Shown one piece after another: positions 30,622 through 39,905 of a DNA stretch of 64,000 nt. The DNA is from Chondrus crispus (Eukaryota > Rhodophyta > Florideophyceae > Gigartinales > Gigartinaceae). Numbering within the stretch: the stretch's first letter is position 1; every line of letters starts with the position of its first letter. The stretch spans positions 326,350-390,349 of the forward strand of contig NW_005178572.1 in assembly GCF_000350225.1 (NCBI RefSeq), read 5' to 3'. The notes below the pieces were generated by a model. The model had not been told where the DNA came from. It ran no database searches and was given only the letters and a program-made list of their open reading frames with translations. Position numbers and translations under genes: made by a program.

Positions 30622-31016
30622 ACCCAGGGGATAGCAGGTGTGACGCGCAGGGAGGTGGAGAGCGGTTGTGGTCGTGGGAAGGGCCCGGAATAAGGTGGGC
30701 AGAGGTGGTGCTAGCGGAGATATAATTGTAAAGGCGGACCGGGTGCTGGCGGAGATAGAATGATGAGGGCGGAGGTGGATGGTCGCAAAGGCGATGGAAT
30801 TTGATGACGTTATCAAACTTGAGTACAGTGGTCGTGTAAGGCAATGAAAAGTGGTGCAATTCGCATCTGGTTTCTGCTCTCCCCTTGTTTCGGTATAAAA
30901 CTTCTTTTCTGTTCCTCCACCTCCTCCACGTACCCTCCGACTTCCCTGTCCCCCCTTCCCGGGTTGAGGGACTAACCTTGACAACTTGCCCAGTCCCCTC
31001 CAGCTCGCCCGAAACA
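30622..31016. promoter_or_regulatory. Promoter and leader of the GDP-mannose pyrophosphorylase gene
   Basis: 395 bp holding the TRAPPC2L 3' end, a TATAAAA box at 30894-30900 and a pyrimidine-rich leader (about 30901-31010). Confidence 0.5.
30894..30900 (+). promoter_or_regulatory. TATA box of the GDP-mannose pyrophosphorylase gene
   Basis: TATAAAA 117 bp upstream of the ATG, followed by a C/T-rich leader; canonical sequence and orientation. Confidence 0.6.
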
Positions 31017-32093
31017 ATGAAGGCGCTAATTCTCGTCGGCGGCTATGGCACCCGTCTGCGCCCTCTCACTCTCTCCTGCCCCAAGCCCCTTGTCGACTTC
31101 TGTAACAAGCCCATGATCCTGCATCAGATCGAGGCACTTGTTGCCGTCGGTGTGACAGAGGTTGTCCTCGCTGTCAACTACCAGCCTGAAAAGATGATGG
31201 CCTTCCTCGAAAAACAAGAAAAGGAGCTCGGTATCAAGATCACCACTTCACAGGAGTTTGAGCCCCTCGGCACCGCAGGTCCAATTAAGCTCGCCGAAAA
31301 GTATCTCAACGACAGCGAGCCCTTCTTCGTCCTCAATTCAGATGTTTCATGTGATTACCCCTTTGAAAAGATGATCGAATTCCAGAAGGAGACCGGTGCT
31401 GGCGGAGTGTTGCTCGCTACCCCCGTGGACGACCCATCCAAGTTTGGCGTCATTCTGTACGATGATCACGGCAAGATTGAGAGCTTTGTGGAAAAGCCCA
31501 AGGAATTTATATCCCGCTTCATCAACGCAGGTATCTACTATCTCACCCCAGGCGTGTTTGACCGCATCGAACTCAGACCTACCTCAATTGAGAAGGAAGT
31601 ATTTCCTCAGATGGCCTCGGAAGGCCTTTTATACGCGATGGAACTCAAGGGCTTCTGGGCCGACGTCGGTCAGCCCAAGGACTACCTCGCCGGCCAGACG
31701 ATGCGTCTGGCCGCATTTGAGGTTAACAACAGAGAGATGCTCGCCCATGGGCCGGGTATCGAAGGCAACGTGTTAGTGCACGCCAAGGCGATCATAAAGA
31801 GCGGGGCTGTGGTGGGACCGGACGTGGTCGTCGGGGAAGGATGCGTAATAGAGGAAGGCGCGCGCGTCAAGAGTGCGACATTGCTCAAAGGGGCGCACGT
31901 AGGGGCACATGCTTATGTGAATAAGTCAATTGTCGGGTGGGCGTCGAGGATTGGGAAATGGGCACGCGTGGACAATCATTCTGTGCTCGGCGAGGACGTC
32001 TCCGTGGCGGATGAGGTGCTCGTGAATGAGTCGATTGTGTTGCCGCACAAGGGAGTCAAGAGCAATTTGGCGACGAAGACGATTGTGCTGTGA
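31017..32093 (+). CDS. GMPPB: Mannose-1-phosphate guanylyltransferase (GDP-mannose pyrophosphorylase, GMPPB/MPG1 type)
   Basis: 358 residues from the ATG at 31017, the family length (about 360). The nucleotidyltransferase signature MKALILVGGYGTRLRPLTLS begins at residue 1, then PKPLVDFCNKPM, EPLGTAGPIKLAEKYL, FFVLNSDVSCDYP, VEKPKEF and GFWADVGQPKDYL. The C-terminal third (about 255-350) is a left-handed beta-helix of hexapeptide repeats (GAVVGPDVVVGEGCVIEEGA). It makes GDP-mannose from mannose-1-phosphate and GTP in the cytosol, feeding N-glycans, GPI anchors, ascorbate and, in red algae, mannose-containing glycosides and wall polymers. An upstream in-frame extension of 44 codons exists but starts at the TATA region, so it is leader. 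Confidence 0.97.
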   Translation: MKALILVGGYGTRLRPLTLSCPKPLVDFCNKPMILHQIEALVAVGVTEVVLAVNYQPEKMMAFLEKQEKELGIKITTSQEFEPLGTAGPIKLAEKYLNDSEPFFVLNSDVSCDYPFEKMIEFQKETGAGGVLLATPVDDPSKFGVILYDDHGKIESFVEKPKEFISRFINAGIYYLTPGVFDRIELRPTSIEKEVFPQMASEGLLYAMELKGFWADVGQPKDYLAGQTMRLAAFEVNNREMLAHGPGIEGNVLVHAKAIIKSGAVVGPDVVVGEGCVIEEGARVKSATLLKGAHVGAHAYVNKSIVGWASRIGKWARVDNHSVLGEDVSVADEVLVNESIVLPHKGVKSNLATKTIVL

Positions 32094-32513
32094 GGAATTT
32101 TGTTATGTTAGGGCGCTTGTTGGATTTTTGTTTTGTTTTGCGATGCATAACGATGGTAAAGCGAGCGTTGACACGCGAATATGAAGCTGCAGCGTATCCA
32201 ACTATGTAGTTGAGAGAGAGTGACGGACAGCTGGATGGGTGCTGGGGAGGAGGAAAGGATGAAGCTTTAACCCTTTTTTGATGAGTGGTCATAAAAGATT
32301 CATACCCTCAAATTGACACAATCAATCAATCCATCGCCATGGATCCATCCCTGCGCTCCCGCCGTCCCTCAAGTCCGGCATCCCGCCATCCTCCACGTCC
32401 CGGAAAACAAAACCCCCACCTACCCTAAATCCTTCTTAACCTTTCTCTCACATGCCCTCGCCTGATCCTCACCCCGCGCCTAGCACATCTCCCACAATCT
32501 ACCCCTGCGCACC
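32094..32513. other. Intergenic spacer with beta-carbonic anhydrase promoter
   Basis: 420 bp. C/T-rich on the plus strand from about 32340 on, like the leaders of neighbouring genes. No TATA box identified. Confidence 0.4.
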
Positions 32514-33215
32514 ATGCCTGCCTTCCTCCCCCCGGTAACACTGATTTCCCTCCCCCGCCCCCCAGCCATCTCCCCTCGCCGACTCCCGCGCGCCACCCTA
32601 GCTGTCAAGGGTTCCGCCCGCGCTCAAGAAATTCTCACCGGGCTTCTCGCCTCCAACAATGACTATATCGCCGGCGCCCCGCTCCCGCAATCCCGTCTCG
32701 CCTCGCCGACCTTGCGCGAGAACCTCGCCATCAACGGCCAGCATCCCGAAGTCGCCGTCATCGCCTGCGCTGACTCCCGTGTCGCACCGGAGATCATCTT
32801 CCGCGCAGGATTGGGGCAACTCTTCACTATCCGCAACGCAGGTAACGTCGCTTGGGGCGACGCTGTCGTCGGCTCCGTCGAGTTTGCCGTCACCGTACTG
32901 CAAGTCCCGCTCGTCATTGTTTTGGGGCATACCATGTGTGGTGCCGTTGGGGCGGCAATCGAGACTGCGACCAGCGGCGAAATGACCGCCAAGTCCCCGC
33001 TTGCTAACCATGTCGCCCGGATTGCAGAGGTCATCAAGCCCGTTCTTGGGGACGAAAATGTAGAGTCGAGCGCGGTTGTTGAGAACGTAAAAGATGGCGT
33101 CCAACGATTGTTAGGCGGTGGGTCGCAAGTCGCAAAGCTTGCCAAGAGCAAAGATATTGCCGTCGTTGGAGCCATCTACGATATCGTTTCTGGACAAGTC
33201 AATGTCGTCGCATAG
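32514..33215 (+). CDS. Beta-class carbonic anhydrase, probably organelle-targeted
   Basis: 233 residues. Zinc ligands and dyad are in place: Cys85, Asp87 and Arg89 in ACADSRV, then His139 and Cys142 in GHTMCGAVGAA. Other family blocks: RNAGNVAWGD, GSVEFAVTVLQVPLVIVLGH and the C-terminal VVGAIYDIVSGQVNVV. Residues 1-32 are Pro/Arg/Leu-rich with no acidic residue and look like a plastid or mitochondrial transit peptide (inference). It interconverts CO2 and bicarbonate; in algae such enzymes support carbon concentration or pH balance. Single exon, ATG at 32514. Confidence 0.95.
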   Translation: MPAFLPPVTLISLPRPPAISPRRLPRATLAVKGSARAQEILTGLLASNNDYIAGAPLPQSRLASPTLRENLAINGQHPEVAVIACADSRVAPEIIFRAGLGQLFTIRNAGNVAWGDAVVGSVEFAVTVLQVPLVIVLGHTMCGAVGAAIETATSGEMTAKSPLANHVARIAEVIKPVLGDENVESSAVVENVKDGVQRLLGGGSQVAKLAKSKDIAVVGAIYDIVSGQVNVVA

Positions 33216-34965
33216 CGCCGCAGTCGTACAAGGCGTTTCGCAGAGACGCTCCCCTGAGATTGCTAGAGGTGCAGGCGATTCAGGCATTTGATTCATGCAG
33301 CTTTGGCCCGGACCAGCTTCCGGATTTCCCTATCGCCTTTGAGTGCCGATGGCTCCGGTTGTGCACTTGCGTGGGTCGTCACTTTCACGACTACATGTAT
33401 TCGTCACAACCTGACGAACAGGACATCAGTTTATTTCAAATTAGCTCACAAGTCTTTAGAGCTGGTAAGTAGCTCGTGTCACAATTTGCGGTTCATCTTT
33501 CGAAGATGGGACTGCATCTACTACGTGTGCAATCTTGCCTCATCCGTACGACGTACGAAGCCATCAAAATCGTACGATCAGTAAAGCAACTGAAGCCCCG
33601 CGACAGCCGACGCCGCTTTTTAGTCAATAGATTAAGCTGCAGTTCATGAAACTCGCATGCCCTCCACATCAACGCACACCGAGTCCCATTTCAGATTACA
33701 AGATGCACTCTTCCCAAGCGACAAGTGTTTCCACCTCGCTGTCCAATGCCAGCTGATCGAAATAGGCCGACTTCTTCCTCTCGTCTCCAAGTCTGGGTGA
33801 GTGCCATGAATTCTCTAGCGAGCTGAAGTCACTCTTTTACATATACTTGAATAGACACTGCTCGACTTGGAACGCCGGAGCGCTCAAGATAGCAACCAGA
33901 TTGCAATCGATTGCTCTTTTGCACATCATAGGAAGTCGTAGACTGCTTAATAGCCTTGCATCTAAGTCTGTCTGAGTTAGCTCGCTCTAGGGTCAAAATG
34001 ACAAGCAACCTCAAATTAAGTTTCTTATCAACTTATTCTTCGCCAGACTTATGCTATCTCGACAAAAAAAAAAGGGGGGAGGGTTCCCTCGCCAACGTGC
34101 TTGAATACTATGTTGCAGGAGGATAGTATATTTCAGTGAGATTTACATTTCCTTTCCGGTCTCTCTTAGAAATGCCTCGCGGAGAAGCTGTTTTGAGGGA
34201 TCCTGAAACGTTGGGATTGATAACTTCGAAACCAAAAGGCCCATTAGAATGCAACTAAGGACCTAACGTGACCCCCTGATATTTTAGTCTTTCAGTAAGG
34301 TTGTCCGTAAAGTCACGAAAACGCGTGTTTTAGCAGCGTGTTTGCTCATATTTTCTAAATGAAAATTTTTCAGACAACGCGTTTGGCAACTCACACCATA
34401 CCGAAAACTGGTGGCATGTGAGTTTTCCGCGAGTTTCACATCCGCCTGATCGCACCAGTGCCGGATCGACCCCGTCTTGAAGGAAAACGAAGTGGGTTTT
34501 CCGTTCTTTTCATCAGCATAAACGAGTCTCAGACTGCACGGGTCGTATCGATATGCTTCATGGACGCCCATATCGCTTGATCTGCGCAGAGTCCATCAAC
34601 GGATCAAAGCGCGACAGAATCTGCCACAGATGCCGCCGAAGCAACCGCGAAAGATAGACAAGTAGAAACTTCTAAAGAGCGGTCCTCTCCCAACGGCCGC
34701 CCTCAGCCTGTCATGAAGACGAAACAAATCGCCCTTTCGACTGAGAACCTTTCTGTCCTTGTGGCGAGCTACAGTATTCGCTTCAGCGAGAATTCGCGCA
34801 GGTGCACGTGATCCGTCGGGCGGCACAACGTTGTACCAGACTTGCGTTTGCTGCGGGCAGGCTCCCTGCTGGAGGTCAGTCCGTAAAAGCCGTGGCAGAA
34901 TTTTTCAATCTTCGGCGTACTTTACGTCCAGCGATTTTGTGAGCAAGTGAAATAGTTTCTGTTTT
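33216..34965. other. Intergenic region left of the transposon array
   Basis: 1.75 kb without a recognised gene. Contains an A/G homopolymer-like stretch (about 34064-34084) and the protein-like fragment at 34581-34811. AGTTTCT at 34954-34960 matches sequence near the element's own terminal motif. Confidence 0.45.
34581..34811 (+). pseudogene. Protein-like open frame fragment
   Basis: 77 codons between stops, with an internal ATG at 34713. A Ser/Thr/Glu-rich part is followed by MKTKQIALSTENLSVLVASY. It could be a decayed transposon or host-gene fragment; no family recognised. Confidence 0.2.
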
Positions 34966-35077
34966 AGTGCATTCATTGGCAATTGAAATGTGAATTTGGA
35001 CAAGGGGGCTTTTCGGTTGGAACGCACGACAACTCAGAAGGAAGTGGAAATCAAGTGGACCATTTCAGCCGCAGAAA

Positions 35078-35206
35078 GCCAAGTCAGGATGACTTGGCGA
35101 CAAGTCAGCGCCAAGCCACACACCATGATTTGGAATGATTCTTCGTTCGCGTAACGAAGAACTTGGCGAAAGCAAAAAATCAGCACCAAGTCACGAATGA
35201 CTTGGT
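35078..35206. promoter_or_regulatory. Paired CAAGTCA/TGACTTGG dyads (unit 1)
   Basis: Perfect dyads GCCAAGTCA-GGA-TGACTTGGC (35078-35098) and ACCAAGTCA-CGAA-TGACTTGGT (35185-35206), with several CTTGGC/CAAGTCA half-sites between and after them. Further hairpins (CTTCGTT/AACGAAG, GCGAATGA/TCATTCGC) follow. The cluster lies 170-300 bp upstream of a TATA box and repeats in every unit, so it is a candidate enhancer or replication/recombination structure. Confidence 0.55.
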
Positions 35207-35378
35207 ACTGTTCTTCGTTCGCATAATCAACACTTGGCACAAAAATGAATCATCACCAAGTCACACACAATGGTTTGGCACCCCCACTATAACTTGGCAA
35301 TGATTGCGAATGATTCTTCATTCGCATCATGGAACTTGGCAGAAATGGAAATTCGGCCACTGTCCGAAAACAGGGCTG

Positions 35379-35385
35379 TATAAGA
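35379..35385 (+). promoter_or_regulatory. TATA box of upstream element promoter (unit 1)
   Basis: TATAAGA, followed by a pyrimidine-rich leader (about 35400-35470). Repeated in all units at +5,992. Confidence 0.5.
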
Positions 35386-35905
35386 GAGGCACGTCAAACT
35401 CTCTCTCACCACTCTTCTTTCTTCCTCAAGTCGTCGCTTGTTTCTCCCACCATCCCACCCTCAGCTTCGCTGCTCAGTCATCAAGTCGTCACTGGTTTGT
35501 TCTCTCCCTACTCTTTCTTGTATGGCTTAACCATTTGGGAATGTTTTTCACACACACGCTCGGTAAGATAACGCGGTCTCTCGGTCGCTACTCAAGCCCT
35601 CTCATCCTGGAAATGCCCCCTCATCTTTGAAGCTTACCAAAGCAGAACTCGAACTCAGGTGAGTCATGGACGCGCGCCCCGTATCAAGCCGAATGTGGTC
35701 CTCATCCGCCGAAGCGGGTAGTATCGCAGGGATAGCGGCCCGGGATGGCATGGAAACGCGCGCCACTACGCTGCTCTGGCCGTTGTATCAACGTTTATGT
35801 CCACACCAATTGGGGACAGCGAAAGACAGGGGCAATCCTCTGGAATTCAAGGAACGGTAAGCATTTTTCTGGACCGAGATCTTTAGGTAATAAAGCGTAA
35901 TCTTG

Positions 35906-35923
35906 TTTCTTCAACATTATTCA
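35906..35923 (+). repeat. Internal copy of the 18-bp unit-end motif (unit 1)
   Basis: TTTCTTCAACATTATTCA is identical to the sequence that spans the unit 1/2 boundary (40941-40958). It divides each unit into a 957-bp part and a 5,035-bp part, each ending with the same 17 bp. Confidence 0.75.
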
Positions 35924-36143
35924 CTGGAATAACGGAGGTAGCTGCGCTGACTGACTGTCGCCACCTCAATGTGAGTGCGGGCGCAGCAGCTTGGGGGGCA
36001 GGAATGACAGAGAGGGTGGCTAATACCTAGGACTGTGGCAAAAACCCCGCCTCACAGCTGTTACACTGTAAAGCTGATTAGATAGCTTGGTAAGTGCTCG
36101 TCGGGAGCACCCCTTTAAAATGAAACTCGGATTGGACACCTAA

Positions 36144-36842
36144 GAGCAACTCCACCAACACAGTAGCAAACGAGCAAAATACCAAATTTGATCAAATTTG
36201 ATAAATTGCTCATTTGTATACTAGTTTGACTTCCCCACCAGACCGAAAAAGTGCCAAAAAATAGAACACCGCCGAAATTGCCTCGAGCAAATCAGTCCGA
36301 TTTGCTCAAATGACTCTCACCCGAAGTTCTATTTCAGCAAATATTTTGGTACAAGTGCTGCATTACGATTGGTCAATGAGTGGCGCTAAACCGAAACACC
36401 TTGAAATCCGAGAAAAGTTCAGTTCTTCGCGCCTTGACATGCGAGCGAACATAAACGGAGCACCTCTTTACTGTGTTGCATCACAATCCGTCTCAAACAC
36501 ACCATAGCCATTCTACTTGCGATTGCGATTCACATTGGGAGACTTTCCCGGGACCGAACCAACCCAGCGCCGCGCTTCTCCCGCCTCCTCACCGTCGATC
36601 CCGAGAAGTGGCTCTGTGATGCTCTCTAGTTGATCGTCTGCCATTTCTTGAAACCAGATCCCGTCCATGATTTGAACTCTGGGGCTGTACGGCCTCTATC
36701 CTTTAAGCTCTCGCCGGTGGGAAAAGTCATATGTATAGCAAATGAGCAATTTTTGAAATAGAGCCCAGCCAATAAAGCTTGTACAACTGTGCAAGTATTT
36801 TGCTCTTTGGCTAATTTGTTCCACGCCTTGGTGGAGATGCTG
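36144..36842. mobile_element. Nested PIF/Harbinger-type non-autonomous element (unit 1)
   Basis: 699 bp. Left end GAGCAACTCCACCAA and right end (reverse complement) CAGCATCTCCACCAA form terminal inverted repeats, with further similarity through GAGCAAAATAC. Both sides are flanked by TAA (36141-36143, 36843-36845), the 3-bp target duplication of PIF/Harbinger elements. No transposase is encoded. It is present at the same place in all five units, so it was inserted before the array formed. Confidence 0.75.
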
Positions 36843-37112
36843 TAAACAGGGGTGCCCTTAACTCCGGACAAAAGTGCTCTAATCAAAAATCAGGAATTCT
36901 TTGTAAACAGCCATGAAAAGTGAGTTTCTCTGCCCTGGCCAGCCATTCCTCCTCTGTTTCCTTCTTTTCAGAAGGCCGTACCGGAAAACAGGTGGTTACT
37001 TTTAAAAATAATTCTTACCAGTCGAACCCGCGCACTGCGATTGTGTTTACTGTAGTATAACGACCGGTGTGCGGGCGGGGAGGTTATTAACCGTGCGGCT
37101 GTGCACGGTGCA

Positions 37113-37300
37113 CACGTGGGCGGGTGTGTCCACATGTAGGGAGCGCGCGCGTTGACCAACCGGCCGTGGCGTGGGGCACGCGTACAGTAGCACACGTGTC
37201 GTCCATGCGGTAGTCTACACGTGTTACGTGTGCGCGTTAGCACACGTGTCGTCCGTGCGGTAGTCTGTAAGCAACACGCGTGTACACTAGTGCACACGTG
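37113..37300. promoter_or_regulatory. Cluster of five CACGTG (G-box/E-box) sites (unit 1)
   Basis: CACGTG at 37113, 37193, 37218, 37243 and 37295, the middle three exactly 25 bp apart. They lie within imperfect 50-bp repeats carrying GTCCGTGCGGTAGTCT. A TATATA (37498-37503) follows about 200 bp downstream. CACGTG is bound by bHLH and bZIP factors, so host factors may drive the element. Repeated in each unit. Confidence 0.55.
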
Positions 37301-37497
37301 TAGTAGCAGCGTCCGTGCGGTAGTAGTAATTATGGCGCTAGCTTTTTAATTGTGTACAGTACCCGGCACGCACTAGGCGGCAGGTACTGTACTACTGTAC
37401 TGGGACAGGTGTCCGAGGCGTCCCTCTGAGGGGTTAAGACCTGACACCCGACCCTACCGGTAAACTGGGGCAAGCTCGCCCCCGTCCCTTTTGCGCC

Positions 37498-37503
37498 TAT
37501 ATA
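37498..37503 (+). promoter_or_regulatory. TATATA box of internal promoter (unit 1)
   Basis: The first ATG downstream of this box is the RT start at 37965, 462 bp away. The leader in between has no ATG in any frame, which favours translation of the RT ORF from such a transcript. Confidence 0.45.
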
Positions 37504-37620
37504 CGTCTGTTTCGGTTGTCTATCGCGCGCGCTGGCTTCTAACCCGTTACCGGTCGCTCCCGTTCACGCACCACGGGGCGACTGCGCGTAACCGGCCAGT
37601 GACCCACTCCCTTTTCAGTC

Positions 37621-37965
37621 TTGCACCACTACCTCCAAGCCTCGTACGAACGAGTGCAGGAGCGAGTCGACTTCTTCTCAGACTCGGTGGAATCAGGCAA
37701 GTCCGAGGCGGTACTTCTCCAGAAGTACCTACGCGAACAGGATCAGCCCTACGTGTCCCAACTCTACAGGGACACCAAGGAAAAGTTTGCCGAACTCCGC
37801 TCCCAGGCATACGCCAAGGAATTCAACAAACAAGCTGCTCGCAACTCAGGAACACAGGCTACAGGGCGTGTCTCAAGGGGACTTTCAGGAAAAGGGGCGC
37901 AGCGGTACCCGCCGCGGAACCCCAATTCAGGAGGCTCCGGCTCTTCCGGGTCTAGCTCCAAGTAA
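37621..37965 (+). CDS. Gag-like frame, unit 1 (start not resolved)
   Basis: About 114 codons, helical at first (ERVQERVDFFSDSVESGK, LYRDTKEKFAELRSQAYAKE), then basic and Gly/Ser/Asn-rich, as in small Gag proteins of YR elements. The frame has no ATG: it opens after a TGA at about 37600, and a splice-acceptor-like sequence (CCCTTTTCAG) ends at 37618. An upstream exon is therefore likely. ATG 35541 with a GTAAGA donor at 35563 would join in phase (inference). Its stop overlaps the RT start in TAATG. The protein is identical in all units, with silent changes only, which supports coding function. Confidence 0.55.
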   Translation: MHHYLQASYERVQERVDFFSDSVESGKSEAVLLQKYLREQDQPYVSQLYRDTKEKFAELRSQAYAKEFNKQAARNSGTQATGRVSRGLSGKGAQRYPPRNPNSGGSGSSGSSSK

Positions 37966-39905
37966 TGGTCCGCAAACCGGACCCTTCAGTGCTATGGCGA
38001 AACCCACACCGCCAAGCACGTTTCTGGGCCGAAGGGCTCAGGGCTCCGGACTTCCTAGTCCGAGCCATCAAGTTCGGGGTGTACGAAAAGCCGGTCAACT
38101 CAGCCAAATTGGCCACACGCTTTGTACTCCCCGAGATCCCGGTGGAACCTCTAGATTTGGACTGGCTACGCAACGAGCTCACCGATGCCACGCGCCGCCG
38201 CATCTACGAGGAAATCTCCCCGGTGGAGGCTCACCGACTCAACAAGCAAGGATTCCCTATCTCCAACGCCTTCATCGTGTGCACGGAAAAGCGACGATTG
38301 GTCGTCAACCTCAAGCGACAGTCAGATCTCTTTCGGTCTGTTCCCGTCAAAATGGAAACACTGGAATCCTTCGCTCTGGAAATCAAGCCGAACGACCACC
38401 TGCTCTCGTTCGACATAGAAAAGGGGTACCATCATTTCAGGCTACATCCGGCTATCCGCAACTGGTTCCTCTTCAGGATCGATGGACGTTACTTTCGCTG
38501 TATCGCCCTACCTTTTGGATGGAAGCTATCTCCGTTCTACTTCGTCAAGTTCATGCGACCTTTCGTCGAGTACATCAGGGACCGGCTCAATCTTCGCATC
38601 CACCCGTACATGGACGATTTTCTGGTAGCTGTTCAAGGTCACTCCGAACTCCGAAGAGCCCAACGGCTCCTGGACCAACTGCTGCAGAAAACCGGTCTTG
38701 GTAGAAAGCCAGGCAAAGGCTGCTGGGACGGGTCGCAACGATTGGACCACCTCGGTTTTGTGATAGACACCAAGGCTCAAGTGTTCGGGATCACGGACAA
38801 ACGGATTCAGAAGATTCAGGCTATCGCTCGGAAACTGCTACAACAAGCCCGACAGAACCGTCGGTTGGTGGAAACATCGTTGTTACGCCACTTCCTCGGG
38901 GTAGCCATCTCATGCTCTCTGGCCATGCCTCTCGCCCGCTTCTACACCCGGTCTCTGTACGACTCACTACGGGGACCAACGAGGCGGCGCGTGAAGCTCA
39001 AGCACGCAGCCATCCGGGATCTGATACATTGGAAAGAACTGGTCAAATCACCGTCCACGCGCCCTCTCCATCACCAAACGGCTTCAATGGCAATGCACTC
39101 CGATGCATCAACCTCAATTGGGATGGGAGGGACACTGGGACACGACCTCAGGATGGGGGAACCAGGGGTCTGGGAAGCAAAAGGACTCTGGGATCCGCAT
39201 CTACGGACAAAGCCCATCACCTTTCTGGAACTCAGGGCAGTAACGGACAATCTGAAAGCATTCGCAGACGACCTTCGCAAGGGGACCCATCTCCGCGTAT
39301 GGGAGGACAATCAGGCCGTGGTCCACATACTCAACACGATGACCACGCGCTCACCAGCCCTAATGAAGGAACTGCGGGCGCTACACAGGGTACTGCTCAA
39401 GCTGGGAATCTCAATAGAGTCACGATACGTCCCTTCTGCCGTCAACCGCTTCGCAGATCGGCTCTCTCGCTTGCGTTCACTGGACGACTGGAGGATCAAC
39501 ACCCGGACAATCAGGGCGCTCTTACGCGAGATGGATCCAACAATCGACCGGTTCGCGGATCAAGAATCAACGATTTGCCGCCGGTTCAACAGCCGCTACC
39601 GCTCACCGGGATCCTCAGGAATCGATGCGCTACAGCAACACTGGGGACAAACGATCAACTTCTGGAATCCCCCGCTCAAGCTCATCCCACTCGTCGTGGA
39701 AAAGATCATTCAGGAAACGGCACAGGGTCTCCTGGTCACCCCGTGGTGGCCCGCTCAGTCGTGGTGTCGTCGCCTCAAGGAAATCGGAACGTTCCAGCTG
39801 TTTCAGGCGCCAGACGTCTATCTACCCCCATTGTGGGCTCCACAGCACCTGCCGGCCCCACCGTGGAAAATAGCCATCTGGACAATACGCAGCAGCTTCC
39901 GCTAG
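37965..39905 (+). CDS. Reverse transcriptase-RNase H, unit 1
   Basis: 646 residues. RT motif A FDIEKGYHHFRLHP (Asp150), motif B ALPFGWKLSPFYFVKFM (about 181-197) and catalytic YMDD (215-218). RNase H carboxylates: Asp380 (HSDAST), Glu422 (FLELRAV), Asp448 (WEDNQAVV) and Asp498 (NRFADRLSR). A C-terminal module follows, with DRFADQEST, RFNSRYRSPGS, IDALQQHWG and TPWWPAQSW, as seen in DIRS-type polymerases. No protease or integrase. The start codon overlaps the gag-like stop (TAATG), and the recombinase lies in the -1 frame. All catalytic residues are intact. Copies the element's RNA into DNA. Confidence 0.93.
   Translation: MVRKPDPSVLWRNPHRQARFWAEGLRAPDFLVRAIKFGVYEKPVNSAKLATRFVLPEIPVEPLDLDWLRNELTDATRRRIYEEISPVEAHRLNKQGFPISNAFIVCTEKRRLVVNLKRQSDLFRSVPVKMETLESFALEIKPNDHLLSFDIEKGYHHFRLHPAIRNWFLFRIDGRYFRCIALPFGWKLSPFYFVKFMRPFVEYIRDRLNLRIHPYMDDFLVAVQGHSELRRAQRLLDQLLQKTGLGRKPGKGCWDGSQRLDHLGFVIDTKAQVFGITDKRIQKIQAIARKLLQQARQNRRLVETSLLRHFLGVAISCSLAMPLARFYTRSLYDSLRGPTRRRVKLKHAAIRDLIHWKELVKSPSTRPLHHQTASMAMHSDASTSIGMGGTLGHDLRMGEPGVWEAKGLWDPHLRTKPITFLELRAVTDNLKAFADDLRKGTHLRVWEDNQAVVHILNTMTTRSPALMKELRALHRVLLKLGISIESRYVPSAVNRFADRLSRLRSLDDWRINTRTIRALLREMDPTIDRFADQESTICRRFNSRYRSPGSSGIDALQQHWGQTINFWNPPLKLIPLVVEKIIQETAQGLLVTPWWPAQSWCRRLKEIGTFQLFQAPDVYLPPLWAPQHLPAPPWKIAIWTIRSSFR

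Noticed and set aside
35041-35340. CRISPR-like array
   Set aside because: The repeated CAAGTCA/ACTTGGC pieces are short, irregularly spaced and in both orientations, and the context is eukaryotic.
36660-36720. tRNA-like T-arm sequence inside the nested element
   Set aside because: On the minus strand an AGAGTTCAAATC-like stretch occurs, but no acceptor stem or anticodon arm can be formed.
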